Shown piece after piece: positions 43,200 through 54,880 of a DNA stretch of 64,000 nt. Positions within the stretch are counted from its first letter, which is position 1. Every line of letters begins with the position of its first letter. The notes below the pieces were generated by a model. The model did no database searches. It saw only the letters and a program-made list of their open reading frames with translations, and was not told the DNA's origin. The position numbers and the translations under genes are program-made. This DNA comes from Prorocentrum cordatum (lineage: Eukaryota; Sar; Dinophyceae; Prorocentrales; Prorocentraceae). The DNA is taken from positions 60,001 through 124,000 of the forward strand of contig CAUYUJ010014592.1 in NCBI GenBank assembly GCA_963575745.1, written 5' to 3'.

Positions 43200-43989
43200 A
43201 CTTTAACCCTAATACCCCAGTGAAGACGTGGCCTCACTCAGGTCCCCGTCTTTGCATCAGGGATCACAGATCTCGGCGGTTTGTGTCGATACATCTGCAG
43301 AAAAGATCCCCAGATCTCCGAATGCAAGCCACACCCCAATAGAAGGACCCCATCTCTTTGGGCCCCTGTTGTGATTAGCAACAACGGACCCCATGGCCCA
43401 GATTAGGCAACATCTGACCCCCTGCCCCTGCATTAGGATCCCCTTCTCCCTAATGTTCCTGGCCCTCATAACTCAGCTCTCTTCCCCTGTCCCTAATGTT
43501 TTTGGCCCTACCTCGAACGCTTTTGTCTTTATCCCTGATGTTCTTGTCTCTCCTAAGTAACTCAGCTCCCTCCCTCCTGTCCCCACTGCTATTGGCCCTA
43601 CCCCGAACGCTTTTGACTCTCGCCCTGCTGTTCTCTGGCCCTGCTGACTCTGGGCCCTAGAGGGCTAGGGGCCCTTTCTTTGGCCATCCTCCGCCTCCTC
43701 CCGGAAGGGGTTCGGGGTCCTTTGTTTCTTGCCGACCGACCGCCACGGGGGGGGGGGGGACGCAGCCCCTGCCGACGCCAGCGAGGCCGGGAGGTGGTGC
43801 CCCTTTTTGGTTTTCGGCGCCCCCTTTTCATTATGACGTTCCAACCTACTTTAGCCTCGGCCACCAGGAATACTTTCGAGCACCAAGGAATTACCGAGAC
43901 TGGAGGGTCTTCTCGCATCGCTCCCTGGGAGGCGAGACTCGTTCGACGCTGTGTCGACACTTTTCTGGGTGCTCGTCCTTGAATACGAT
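43200..43989. other. No clear gene; 75-bp direct repeat partner at 43727-43800
   Basis: GCCCTACCTCGAACGC and CCCTGATGTTCT repeats occur from 43440 to 43620. A short frame at about 43830-43980 (MTFQPTLASATRNTFEHQ) may belong to the following LINE-like remnant. A CTTGCCGACCG..GCCGGGAGGTGG segment at 43727-43800 recurs at 44008-44070. Confidence 0.4.
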
Positions 43990-44077
43990 GGGAGCACCAT
44001 AATCCTTGCCGACCGCTACGGGGGAGGGGGCGCAGCCCCTGCCGACGCCAGCAAGGCCGGGAGGTGGTCGTCCTTCT

Positions 44078-44232
44078 CCTGCTGCTCCTGCTCCTCCTCC
44101 TCCTCCTCCTCCTCCTCCTGCTCCCCCTACTTCTCCTCCTCCTCCTGCTCCTCCTGCTCCTCCTCCTCCTGCTCCCCCTCCTCCTCCTCCTCCTCCTCCT
44201 CCTCCTCCTCCTCCTCCTCCTCCTCCTCCTCT
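44078..44232. repeat. (TCC)n tract
   Basis: Imperfect CTCCTCCTCCTGCTCC run, poly-Ser in one frame. It ends in CTAAG just before the zinc-finger-like coding segment, so it could also be a splice acceptor tract. Confidence 0.85.
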
Positions 44233-44235
44233 AAG

Positions 44236-45495
44236 ACGTTCGCCCCTCCCGAACACCATCCAGAGGCTCCACAGGTCCCCGAGGTGGAGGAGGAGACGAC
44301 CACTGTGGGCCAGTTCGTAAGCAACATGGTGCTCAACACGGGCGCCAAGTGTAACGAGCAGTTCCGCACCATGAAGGCGTTCCTCCTCCACGCTGGACGG
44401 GCACACCGCGTCCGTAATGAGGCAGCACTACTGACGGTGACCAGCCAATGCTTTCGATGCTTGCAGGTGTTGAGCAAACAAGAGAACGCGGAGAGACACG
44501 TACTGAGGTCGTTTGAACGCAATGTATACAGCCGTGGGAGGAGCTCCTTCTTGGCGCAAAATGTCGAGCTCCCCAGTTACCTACTGTGCCCAGTACGCAG
44601 TCATTGGGCTCAAAGTTTATACGACCTACAAGTACACATTCGCACTCATCGCTCGCTCCCGCAGCCTGAAGTTAGACATCGGAGACGACATGGCGACGGG
44701 ATCGGCGGGCTCGAACGACGACCTGATGGACCTCACGGCCCTGATCGAGATCGGGAAACGCAAGGAGGCACTTGGCGGGGAAGAAGGAACGCGCGGTCCC
44801 AAGGGCCGCAAAGTTGCAGAGGCAGCGGGCGACGCAGAGGACGCACTGAACCAAGTGGAAGGTGCGCTCCGAGGTAAAGACATTGCAGCGGCGCTGAAAC
44901 TCCTCCGAAAAAGGTTTCTGCATGCATTCTCAACTTCTCCGACACCTAGCTGCGGTGGTATGGGTAAGCGCGATTCTCCCGACCACATCACCGATTATTG
45001 TGGCTTCCAGGGCAGCTGGAAAACTATATGCCGGGGCGGCTGGGCCCCCCTCGGTGAAGGACAAGTTGGGCTCGCCACGCTTGCACATAGCGCGCGCAGG
45101 GTACAAGTGCTTAGTGGAGGCGGAATGGACTCAAGATTTGGGGGGGGGACGCTTTGGATGCAGTACGCATGTCCTACAACAAGTTCATACAGAACGGACA
45201 GATGCAGGAGCTAGGCTTATCGACCCGCCACTTTCGCTGCAAGAAGTACTACAACGACGGTATGACCCGCCTCCAGTTCGCCATCGTGGATGGGGTCTCG
45301 CTCCCAAGCGACAGCGGCGAACCGACGACCTACTCCAAGCCGATGATCGAGAATGCGACAGTCGTGCTGCTCAGGGGCATGGGCGGAACCCTCGAACAGG
45401 GAACGGCGCCGCAGGGCCACCTCGAGAACCTTGCACACAATATGTTGGACAAACACAAGCTCGGCGGAAAAGGCAGGGGCGAGCAGCAGAAATGA
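44236..45495 (+). pseudogene. LINE-like retroelement remnant (zinc-finger and tail segments)
   Basis: The first part (44236 to about 44660) has Cys/His pairs: CNEQF..HAGRAH, CFRCLQVLSKQENAERH, LLCPVRSHWAQSLYDLQVHIRTH. This spacing resembles the C-terminal zinc-finger region of dinoflagellate non-LTR elements, as I remember them. The frame then shifts to one with MATGSAGSNDDLMDLTALIE, and a third segment at about 45121-45495 has CKKYYNDGMTRLQFAIVDG and ends in GKGRGEQQK. A GT-AG intron 44914-45119 would join the last two in frame. No RT or endonuclease is left. It could instead be a small host gene. Confidence 0.35.
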
Positions 45496-45567
45496 CTACA
45501 GAGGGATGGCAGACACGGCTGGCGGCGCTGGAGGCCCGCGTAATGGCAAAAGAGGAGGCCTCCAAAT

Positions 45568-45730
45568 CCTAAGCGTGGCTTAGGTTCAAGTCGCCATTGT
45601 TTTCGCTGGGCGCTCAAATCCTAGGCTCTGCCTCGGTTGAAGTCGCCATCATGTTTTCGCTGGGCGCTTCAAATCCGAGGCGCAGCCTAGGTTCAAGTCG
45701 CCAGTATGCTTTCGCTGGGCGCCTCGACCC
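45568..45730. repeat. ~55-bp tandem repeat, three units
   Basis: Units carry AAATCCTAGGCTCTGCCT, TTCAAGTCGCCAT and TTTTCGCTGGGCGC. They lie just after the LINE-like remnant. Confidence 0.85.
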
Positions 45731-46150
45731 AGATGTATTTCAGTTAATGGGATATGTGTACTCGTGCCATCCTTTGGCTAGCTGTTGCGGGCTCAGATCG
45801 CGTCCAGATGACCTCCACTGAGACCCAGTCCAGGTACCCAGAGTGTAACCCCTTGTTCAGGCCCCTCTGCGCCGGGGTGGACATGGTAATGGACGTGTGC
45901 GAGTTCGCTACGCAGTGGAAGACGTACCTCACGCCTTGAGGCGCCCGCCCGCCTCGCCCGTCAAGGCGGGCGCACCTTTGTTTGGAGTCTGCACAGTCGG
46001 TTCTGGACTCTGAATCGCGCTTTTCTTTAATATTTTTACAGGGCTGGGCGGATGCCTCGGGGGCCTGCCTGGCACGCCCAGTGCCGCGAGGTTTCGGCCC
46101 CCATGGGGCCAGAGGGTGCGTCTTCCCAGCACACGCGCAAAACCGAGTCC
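45731..46150. other. No gene seen
   Basis: Short frames only; no recognised motif. An inverted GGCGCCCGCCCGCC/GGCGGGCGC pair lies at 45940-45972. Confidence 0.4.
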
Positions 46151-46760
46151 TATCCTATCCTATCCTCGTGCTGCTGCTGTACCTCCTCCTCTCCTCCTCT
46201 TCCTCCTCCTCTTCCTCCTCCTCCTCCTGCTCCTCCTGCTCCTCATGCTCCTCATGCTCCCCCTTTTCCTCCTTCGGCGCCCCCTTCGCCTCCTCGGCGC
46301 CCTGCTTTAGAGGTCTTCGGCGCCCTGCTTCTTGCTTTTTTTCCAGCGACCCGCCTGCTTTTCTCGGCGCACCCCCCCGTCTGTGTCCGGCGCCCTCCTT
46401 GTTTTCGGCGCCCCATTTTCGGTTTTGAGCGAGCCCTGCTTGGTTTTCGGCGCCCCCCCAGGTTTTCGGCGCCCTTTCGGTTCTTGGCGCCCTTGTGGTC
46501 TTCGGCGCCCCGTTTGCTTTCGGCGCGCCTCTTGGTTTTCGGCGCTCTTGTGGTTGTCGGTGCTCCTTTGGTTTTCGGCGCCGGGAAAAGACGTGGGGAA
46601 GGGACGACGGGGGAGGATGGTGAAGATGGGGCTGAAGCGGAACAGGAGGAGGGCAGGGTTCGCTTCGATTCCTTCGATTCGATTCGGTTTGTTTTCGGTG
46701 GCTGCCGATTCCGATTCGATTTGACTTCGGATTCCGATTTTGGCTTCGATTTCTCAAGGA
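46151..46760. repeat. (TCC)n then GGTTTTCGGCGCCC minisatellite and TTCGATTC tract
   Basis: About 46180-46265 is TCC/TGC-rich. About 46265-46580 has many degenerate units of 14-24 bp containing TTTTCGGCGCCC. 46660-46865 is rich in TTCGATTCCGATTCGAT. The shadow frames across it are not genes. Confidence 0.75.
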
Positions 46761-46865
46761 GGCTTATTCGTCTGCCGAGTTCCGCTGATACAACTGTTCC
46801 TGGCTCGACTGCCGATTTCTGCCGATCCGATTCATTTCGATCGCCGGTCCGACATCGATTCGATT

Positions 46866-47940
46866 GTGGGCATTCCTGGGAGGAGGGGGATGAGGATGAG
46901 AAGGAGGAGGGCAGGTTCTGGTGGCGGCGTTCGTTAAGGATTGTGCCCAGCAGGCTTCGGACCCTGGAGGATTCCTTATCAGATGAGCGGGGCGGTGGCA
47001 TCCATGGCCAAGCCTCAATTGGCGTTCATCCGGCGTGCCAGACCCTGGATATCTGATCCAACGTTTCCCTATCCAGTGCCCTCGCTGCAGAAGGACGCAC
47101 TGAAGGACGGGCAGGAAGAGAAGGAAGAGGATTTTGCGGCACGGTCCCCCCGACACGTCTGGCCAGTCTTTCTCCATCAGGCTCCTTGCCCCGTTGCTGC
47201 AGCGGGCCCTACCCTACGGGCTGAGCGGCCATGCCGGGGGGGGGGGAAACACCAGAAAGAGGACGAGGAGCTGCGCGGAGATATATAGGGAGGGAGAGGA
47301 GGGCTGGGGCTGAGGTGGAAGCGGGAGGCGAGGATGGATGACAAGGAGGAGGCAGGACGAGGAAGGAATGCGGCCCTGACAGGAGGGGAGCAGGAGGGAG
47401 TGAGAGAAATTGTGGAGGGTGGTTGTGTTGTAGGCGGTGAGGGAGTGGAGAGGAGTAGGGCTGGGGCGGTACGGTAGGGGTGACGGGAGGAGATGAGCTC
47501 AGGGAGGGAAAGGGGGGGAGTGGAGGGAGGGGCACGGGAGGAGAAGAGCTCGGGGAGTGGAAGGAGGGGGAGAGAGGATGAGGCACGAGCAGGAGGGAGG
47601 CGCAGCAGCAGCAGCAAGGAGAGGAGGCAGGGGAGAGAGAGCGAGCAGGAAGGGCTCCACTGCACGCCCTGTGTGCCTGCGACGCCCTGCTGGCCAGACG
47701 GGGAGGCAGGCGGAGTGGGATCCAGGCGCCCACCAGCAACACAGTGGAGACCCATGCCAAGAAGCACCCTGCTTGCCTCCAGGTTGCCATGGGCTTCTTG
47801 GATTTCGATGGTCTTGCTGTGGGGAGCGTGACGCTCCCACACCAAAAAGCAGGGGACGCCCTGGGGTTCCAGGGCTGGGCTTCTCGTGGAAGGTTTCTTG
47901 TAGTCGGGCCCCTACTGTATGAACAGCCTCCACAGTGGCG
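46866..47940. other. No gene seen, purine-rich
   Basis: AGGAGGAGG-rich sequence around 47280-47650, otherwise unremarkable. Overlapping frames on both strands have low-complexity composition. Confidence 0.45.
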
Positions 47941-47944
47941 CCCG

Positions 47945-48115
47945 CAGCAGCCAAGGATTGCAAAAAAACCCTGGATTGCAAACACAAAGCCCTGTTTTTG
48001 TTTGCAATCCTTGGTTTTTGTTGCAATCCTTGGTTTTTTTTGCAATCCTTCGACCAAGGGTTTTTTTGCGATCCTGGTTTTTTTTTTTTGCAATCCTGGG
48101 TTTTTTTGCAATCCT
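47945..48115. repeat. GCAATCCTTGGTTTTTT tandem repeat
   Basis: About seven units of roughly 18-26 bp alternate GCAATCC and a T run. The first two units are inverted (GGATTGCAAAAAAACC), so the array can fold back on itself. Confidence 0.85.
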
Positions 48116-50448
48116 GCCTCCCCTCGCGCGCACGTCACCTCGCTTTGCGGGAGTTCGGCACCTGCGAGAGCTGGTGATCGAGGTCTGCTCCCGCCCCCCG
48201 CGGAGCCTCAGCCCCGGGCCCAGAGATCCGAGGCCTCCTCCTCCTCCTCCTCCTCCTCCTCCTCATTTCCCCTGGACTTCAGCCTCTGGGGCCTGCTTTT
48301 GGGCCTGGGGGGCATCACACAGGAGGTGGAACGGACAGGCCATCCCCGGGGAAGGGGTCGCGACACCCGGGGCCGCGGATGGAGCAGAACAGATCGGCGG
48401 AGGTATGAGGCAGGGCCACTATAGCCCAGGCCTCCCACACGGAGTTCGAGCGCACGTGGCGTCGGAGGGTCGCGCCGTATCGCCGACGCATGGGCGTTAC
48501 GGCTCCGGGCGGCTCCGGGCGGCGGCACGCGGGCGGCGCCGGTGCATCGGCGATGTGGCGCGATCTTTCGATCCCGTCTACTCGGGCCCCATGTGGGAGC
48601 CTTCTGACTGGAGGTCCGAAGGCATTTCTCCGCAGTCCTCGAGGGTCGAGAAGAAAAAATTGGGAGCGGTCTTCACCTTTCTCCTCATCCGCCTCCTCCT
48701 CCCGCTCCTCTCTCCTGTCGGGTGCGATGATGGGTTTGACGAGTTGGAAGCTTGGGCCATTCAGTCCGATCCGTATCTACATGTCCTCGGATTTGCCGCG
48801 GTGCTGCTGCAGAGTGCAAGGTGTGCATGGGGATTCAGCGTCGCGATCTTCCCCTCAGCCCTCCCTCTCCTCCAGCACTGCGCTGGAAAAGCAAAGACTT
48901 GGGAGCGAGTGCCAGACGGGGCCAGGACGAGGAGAAATCCGTTCCAGCTTGCTCCAGGGCGCTCTCGGAGCGTCCCGGCACCCTCTGAGAGGGCCGCGGC
49001 GCCCGAGACATCCTCCGTAGCCGCCAGTTCTCCGGGATCCCTGATGTATCCTCACCCGACTGTGTCCTCGTCCTGGCTCGCAGTGGGCGAAGCGGCGATG
49101 TTAAATCGCCAATCATCGCCATCGCTACATCGCCAATCATATCTTAAGGTGGGCGACTGCTTTCATTGGCCGTGAGCTCACATCACGGATCCCACCCGAC
49201 TGTATCCTCACCCGACTGTCTCCTCTCCGGTCGGGGGGGGGCCAGGACGGCATGCCCCTCGCGATGGAGGGCAGCGGCCGTAGCTACGACGGCGAGCTGG
49301 GCCGCGGGGCGTGCGCGCGCGCCGGGCGCCTGCCGGGTTGCCCCAGGAGGGGGTCCAGCGACAGGGGGGTGGTGCCATAGATTTGGTGCAATAGATCTGT
49401 GGGGTTGCAGTACACGTGGGGCGTGCAACCCATCCCGGGGCGCCAGTATATGGCTGGATCTTCGCGTGCAGTACATCATATTTGAAGTACAGCGCAACAC
49501 GATTCTCCGGCGCAGTTCATATACATTCGCCCCAGATCCGGGAATGTTCCAAACGGGCTTTTTGGAGAGGGGGTTTTCCAGAGAACCCCCCAGGGGTCCT
49601 CGGAACCTAGTCAAAACGGGGGGTGCGAAGCCTATGGGGGACCCCATCCTGGAAAACCCCTTCCCCAAAAAAGCCCTTTTCGAACCCTCCGGAAATCTAC
49701 TGCACCACCCCCTCCCGGCTGGACCCCCTCGTTGGGTCACCCGAAGCCTGCCCCAAGTCTATGGCACCACCCCCTTTCCGCCGGGCCCCCTGCTTGAGGT
49801 CACCCGAAGCTGGACCCCCTGTTTGGGCCACCCAAATCTACTGCACCACCCCCTCTCCGCTGGACCCCCTGTTTGGGTCACCCCAAAAAAGCCTGCCCAG
49901 GGTTCACCGCACCAGGCGTGGTGTGCGCCGTGCTGGGCGAGGCCAGCGCCAGAGAGCCGGCCGGGGCCACCCTGGGAGAAGCTCCTAGGAGGCCCAGGGA
50001 GTGGGCCCGGAGGCTCCCCGGATGCCCCCTCCTCCTCCTCCGCCTCCTCTGCCCGTCGCCCGCAGCGACGTGGGCTCGGCGCTGGAGGCCAGAGGGGTTT
50101 CTCGCCCCCCGCCCCCGAGGGGTGATTCGATTTGCGACTGCCTGGGTACGCTTCAGCACCACAGGCTGCACGGCGCGCGCTACACTCGACCTCGTCGCAC
50201 TCGGTGTAGGGCTCTGGTTGCACGTGCGCGCGCGCAGTCAGGGTACGGCACAGACCACGCGCAATGCCGAGTCTGTTTTTTCTTCTTCTTCTTCTTGTTC
50301 TTCTTCTTATTTTTCTTATTATTATTATTATTATTCTTCTTCTTCCTCCGCCTCCGCGTCCGAATCTTCCCCGCCATCCTCCCCCAAGTGTGGCGAAGGG
50401 GCGAGCCTGCTTGGAAGGCACGAGAGGCCTTCTGGGGCTGTCCTTAAT
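48116..50448. other. No gene seen; repeats at 49690-49900 and 50275-50350
   Basis: Around 49690-49900 three or four units of about 65-70 bp repeat CACCACCCCCT..GGACCCCCTGTTTGGG. 50275-50350 is a TTC/TTA-rich tract. Elsewhere only short frames with Pro/Arg/Ser bias are seen. Confidence 0.5.
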
Positions 50449-50608
50449 AAGTCGGGCCTGTCCTTCTACAGGAGGCAAGATCAGAAGTAGCCAACATTTA
50501 GTCTTGGCACGATTTTTCTACTACGTTTGCTTATGCTTTGAATAGTTGTTTCGCGTATGTTTCATTTGTCGTCCAGCGTCTGCCTGTAAGGGGGGCATGC
50601 CCGACCTA
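50449..50608 (+). mobile_element. 159-bp MITE-like element, copy 2
   Basis: AAGTCGGGCCTGTCCTTCTA at the left and GGCATGCCCGACCTA at the right, same length and ends as 43041-43199. The interiors are diverged but share TTCTACAGGAGG, CACGATTT and TTTGCTTATG-like stretches. Confidence 0.6.
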
Positions 50609-53120
50609 AGCCTGCCCCGAATTCGCAGGAGGCTACTCCAAATCCCTTATTAATCGCCCCCCGTGTCCGGTATTTTAAGGCGCCTTTTTTCGTAAGTGGG
50701 CGGGTCCGGTTTATTAGGGAGGGCGCTTTTTTTGGATTGGAGCTTAGGGGGTCCGGTTTATTAGGGCGCCCCATCGAAGAGGGGGGTGAGAAGCTCTGGG
50801 CCATCGTGGAGAAGCTTGGGCCATCCTGAGAGAACACGCGCGACACTAAACAAATGCACGCGGAGCGGACGTCGGGGCGACGGCAAGGGATGCGTTGCGA
50901 GGGCGTTCGTGGTCGGGCGGCGGAGGGTAACGAGGAGGTGGAGCCAGTATCCTCCTCCTCCCTCCTCTTCCTCCTTATCCTGCTCCTGCTCCTGCTTCCT
51001 CCTCCTCCTCCTTCTCCTCCTCCTCCTCTTCCTCCCCCAGGCACGCCAGGGGGGCCGAGCACCAGCGTGGAGGGCTCGCCGGGCGCAGCCACCACCTTTC
51101 TCATCTTCTCCTGTACTGAACGGTCCCCTGCCGTTCGGTCTGTCGTGTTCTCTCCTTCTCTTTCTCTCTCTCTCTCTCTCTCCTTCGCTTTCCACCTGTC
51201 AACAGGGGGAGCGCGCATCCTCTTCAGCAGGGTATCTTGGGTTTCTTCGCTCCGCGCGCTGCACGGCGACCTGCCGCGGCCATTTTAGGAGTTGCTGCGT
51301 TCAGGGTGCTCCGGGTTTACCCTCCGCTGCACTTCGCGCGCGGGTTTCCAGGGTTGGGTTTCTTGCGGTTTTTGTTTTGCGGTCGCGCTCGCACTGTGCT
51401 CTTGTTTCTTGCCCAGACCTTCGACGATTGGAGCGGATCAATCGGCGGTGTTTACCTGCCTTGGGTGATGTTGTTACCATCGCACGTAAAGACCACATCC
51501 CCGTCGTAGTCCCCAGCGCAGGCAACCCCGACGTCGAGGGCGTCTGGGGCAGGACCCGGTCGATCCGAAACCGACGTCCAATGTCATCTTGGCTTGAAGC
51601 CCGGGCCCGCCCGCGGGCGATTGCCCCTGCAGGCGCCCTGGGGGACGGGCGAAACACTCCCGCCGCCGAGCGCCGTGGCCGTCCAGGAGGGGACCAAAAC
51701 AGACAGACACAATTAATCGTCGATTCCCAAGGAAAGCTGGGGGGTGGCGGGGGAGACGAACATCCAAAACATATGCGAAAATATGGGATATCCGGTTATT
51801 CGTGTGTAGTTGTGCGTGTGTGTAGTTATGTGTGTGTGTGTGCGTGTGTGTGTCCCGGGGCCCCATTTACAGGAGGAGGGGTCGCGGGTGCCGGCGCCGA
51901 GGTGCAGCCGCCCTCGCGTCGGGTGGAGCCGGCAGGTGTTGCTGCCGTCCGGGATTCTGCGCTCGGAGGCCGCTGCTCAGCGCGTCGAGCCACTGCACAC
52001 GGTTCATCTCTGAGTCTTCGGAAGGTCTTTGTACGGGGCCCAGAGATGTGCACCACCACCACCTCCCTAACCCTCTCCCTCTCCCAGGAAAGAGGAGAGG
52101 AAGAGGAGGGCAGCGGAGGGAGGAGGAGTCGACGTGGTGGTGTATATTCTTGGGGCCCGCAGCTTTGACTTTTTTGGGGACCAAGATCCTTTCATTTTCT
52201 GACTGTTCTATCCTGGGTCTCTTCCTGGCCACCAGGGGGCCAGGAAGGATTAGAGACGAACGCACTTAGAAATGAGCACGATTAGAAAATTGAGCGACGT
52301 GCAGTTCTGGCCCACCACGCTTCGGCGCGACGCTCTGACCACATCCCAGTCCCCAGGCCTCAGCGTCCCTATCTTCTCCGAGCCTTCCGCCCCGCAAAGC
52401 GAAGCCACACGCTATCAGCTCGCAGGGCATAGCGTGCCGCCTGGGCCGCCGGTCCTGACTACAATCCCTGGACGTCCCAGGAGGCCCCTGGTTTCGGCGT
52501 CACCCCAACATACTAATACTATGTGTGCGTCGCCCCCCCCTAGGGCCTGGGGGCGACGCGCGCACCGAGAAGAAGTCTCATAGTATATGCATCGTGGCGG
52601 GCGCAATCTGGCCACACCGCTCGGGAAGCGATGGACTACAAGATGGGTATACTAGATGCTCGGACCGGACGCACGCCTCCAAGGAGAACGCGTAGTGTTA
52701 GCATGTGCTTGTGCGCCCCATGACTGTCCCCATGGACCACACAGTCGATGGAGGCCCCGGAGGTAGCCGAGGTCGCAAGCAAAAAAAAAACCTCCCGGAG
52801 GCGTCCTTTGTGTCCTCCTCGGCAGGTGGAGCCCTCTGGAGGTCGGGGGGGCGGTGCCGTGCGCCTGCGCCGTGGTCCTCCTCCTCCTCCTCCTCCTCCT
52901 GCTTCTCCTCCATTTCCTCCCCTTCCTCCTCCTCCCTCCTCCCTCCTCCCTCCTCCCTCCTCCTCCTCCTGCCTGTGCAGCGAACGCCACCTGTGGATGA
53001 CAATACCGAAAACACAGCTGGTTGTACGCGCGCGACAACAGGGGCTTCCGGGGAGGGGCGGCCAGGCCCCGGGACACCAGGACACGGACTGACCAGGGCA
53101 TGGGCAAGCCAGAGAAGCGG
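50609..53120. other. No gene seen; (TCC)n and (CT)n tracts
   Basis: 50950-51040 is TCC-rich and 51150-51185 is a CT run. 52880-52980 is CCTCCTCC-rich. One 64-bp segment (50690-50770) repeats GGGTCCGGTTTATTAGGG. I found no coding region supported by motifs or splice phase. Confidence 0.5.
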
Positions 53121-53525
53121 CACGTTCTCCTGCACCGGCTGTGTGTGTGCGTATGTGTATGTGTGTGCGTGTGTGCGTGTGTGCGGTTCTTTGTGTGTAT
53201 TGTGTGTGTGTGTGTTTGTGAGCGTGTGCGTGTGCGTGTGCGTGTGTGTGTGTGTGCGTGTGTGCGTGTGTGTGTGTGTGTCTGTGGGGGGAGGGTGTTT
53301 GTGGGGATGTGTGTGCGTGTGCGTGTGTGTGTGTGTGTTTGTGTGCGTGTGGGTGTGTGCGGGTTAGCGTGTTTGTGTGAGTGTGGGTGTGTATGGGTGT
53401 GTGTGTGTGTGTGTGTGTGTGGGTGTGTGTGGGTGTGTGGGCGTGTGGGTGGCCGTGTGGGTGGGTGGGTGGGTGGGTGGGTGGGTGGGTGCGGTGGTGG
53501 ATGAGTTGGTGGGTGGGTGTGTGTG
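53121..53525. repeat. (GT)n microsatellite block with GGGT end
   Basis: About 400 bp of GTGTGTGC and, at the right, GTGGGTGGGTGGGTGGG. All long frames are artefacts of the repeat. Confidence 0.9.
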
Positions 53526-54240
53526 CGTGGGCGACGGGAGGGACCCACGGGGAAACGACCGGCCTTGGAGCCATCCTGGTCCGTCTCACCGCGCTGCCGT
53601 TTTTTGGGCGACTAGGCCCCCCATTGGGATCGCGACGACAGGCTGTACAGCAAACCGCGCCAATCCATCAATTGGCACCATGGGTGGAGTTACCGTGCTA
53701 AACGCCAGGAGGAAACGCACGAGGTGGCCAACCGCGTCAGGAAAGAATGCGGCCCCATGCTGGTCATCGGCTGGAACGCCGTCTGCGACCACCGCACGAG
53801 CATACAAAGGCCCACCCGGAACCCAAGTCTCCTGCCAGTCGAGGTTTGCAGCGATGTCGTCGCCCATTCCATCCTGGCCGACTTCGACGTCGGCACCCTT
53901 TGCTGGAACAGGAATATCCAGGTTGGCTGGCACGCCTCGTGGGACTAAGAGATGGAAAAGAGGAGGCTCGCTGGCCACGGCAGGAAAAGCAAAAGGAAGG
54001 GCCCCCCCCCCACCGCAAGGGCAAAAGGCCTGCCGACCCCACCTGGCCTAGCAAGGGCGTCGCCAGACAGCGCCGCTTTGGTTCGTCCTGTCGCCACTGG
54101 TAGGTAGCCACAGTCTGGCCGGGCGCCCACCCCCTACGCAAGAATTATTCCTCGCGTTCCTTTGCTACCCCCACTTGCCCACCCCCACTTGCCCGCCGTT
54201 TTTTTGCACCCCCCACTTCCCCGCATTTGTTGTTGCTACC
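53526..54240. other. No assured gene
   Basis: The minus frame 53978-53586 (MASEPPLFHLLVPRGVPANL) and a plus frame over the same DNA are both open and of ordinary composition, so a short exon is possible on one strand. I cannot decide and see no family. 54150-54240 repeats CCCCCACTTGCCC. Confidence 0.3.
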
Positions 54241-54880
54241 CCCGCTTGCGCGCTGTTGGCATTAAGATGCAAGAGGAGATGATTTACGCTCCTGTCTCTG
54301 ACACTGCGCTGTTGATACTACGCTGTTGGCACTAAGATGCAAGAGGAGCTTCTCTACGCCCCTGTCTCTGACACTGCGATGTTTGCATTCAGAGGAGATG
54401 CGAGAGGAGATGCCCTACGCCCCTGTCTCTGACACTAAGTTGTTGGCATTCAGAGGTGGTGCGAGGGGAGATGGTCCACGCTTTTTTCTCTGACGCTACG
54501 CTGTTGCCATTACGAGGGGCTGCTCTACGCTCCTGTCTCTGACGCTACGCTGAGAGGAGATGATCTGTGCTCTTACCTCTGACACCACGCTGAGAAGAGA
54601 TGTTCTACACCATTATACCTGACACTACGCTGAGTGAAGATACCCTACGCATTTTCCATGACACTACGCTGAGAGGAGATGCTCTACGCCCCTCTCTCTG
54701 ACACCGCGCTGCTGGCACTACGCGGTTGGCGCTAAGAGGAGCAGGTCTACGGCCCTATCTGTGACTCCGCGCTGTCGGCACTGCGCCGCTGTGAGTTAGA
54801 GGAGCGGCTCTACGCTCTTATTTCTGGCATTGCGCAATTCACACTGCGCTGGTGGAATTAAGAGGAGCGGCTCTACGCCC
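54241..54880. repeat. ~50-60 bp tandem repeat
   Basis: Units contain GCTGTTGGCATTAAGATGC, AGAGGAGATG, CTACGCCCCTGTCTCTGACA. They grade into the 14-bp array and may be its ancestral or compound form. Confidence 0.8.

Noticed and set aside
43021-43200. CCTAACCTAACC and TTTAACCCTAA, telomere-like
   Set aside because: Only isolated motifs at the edges of a MITE-like element, not an array.
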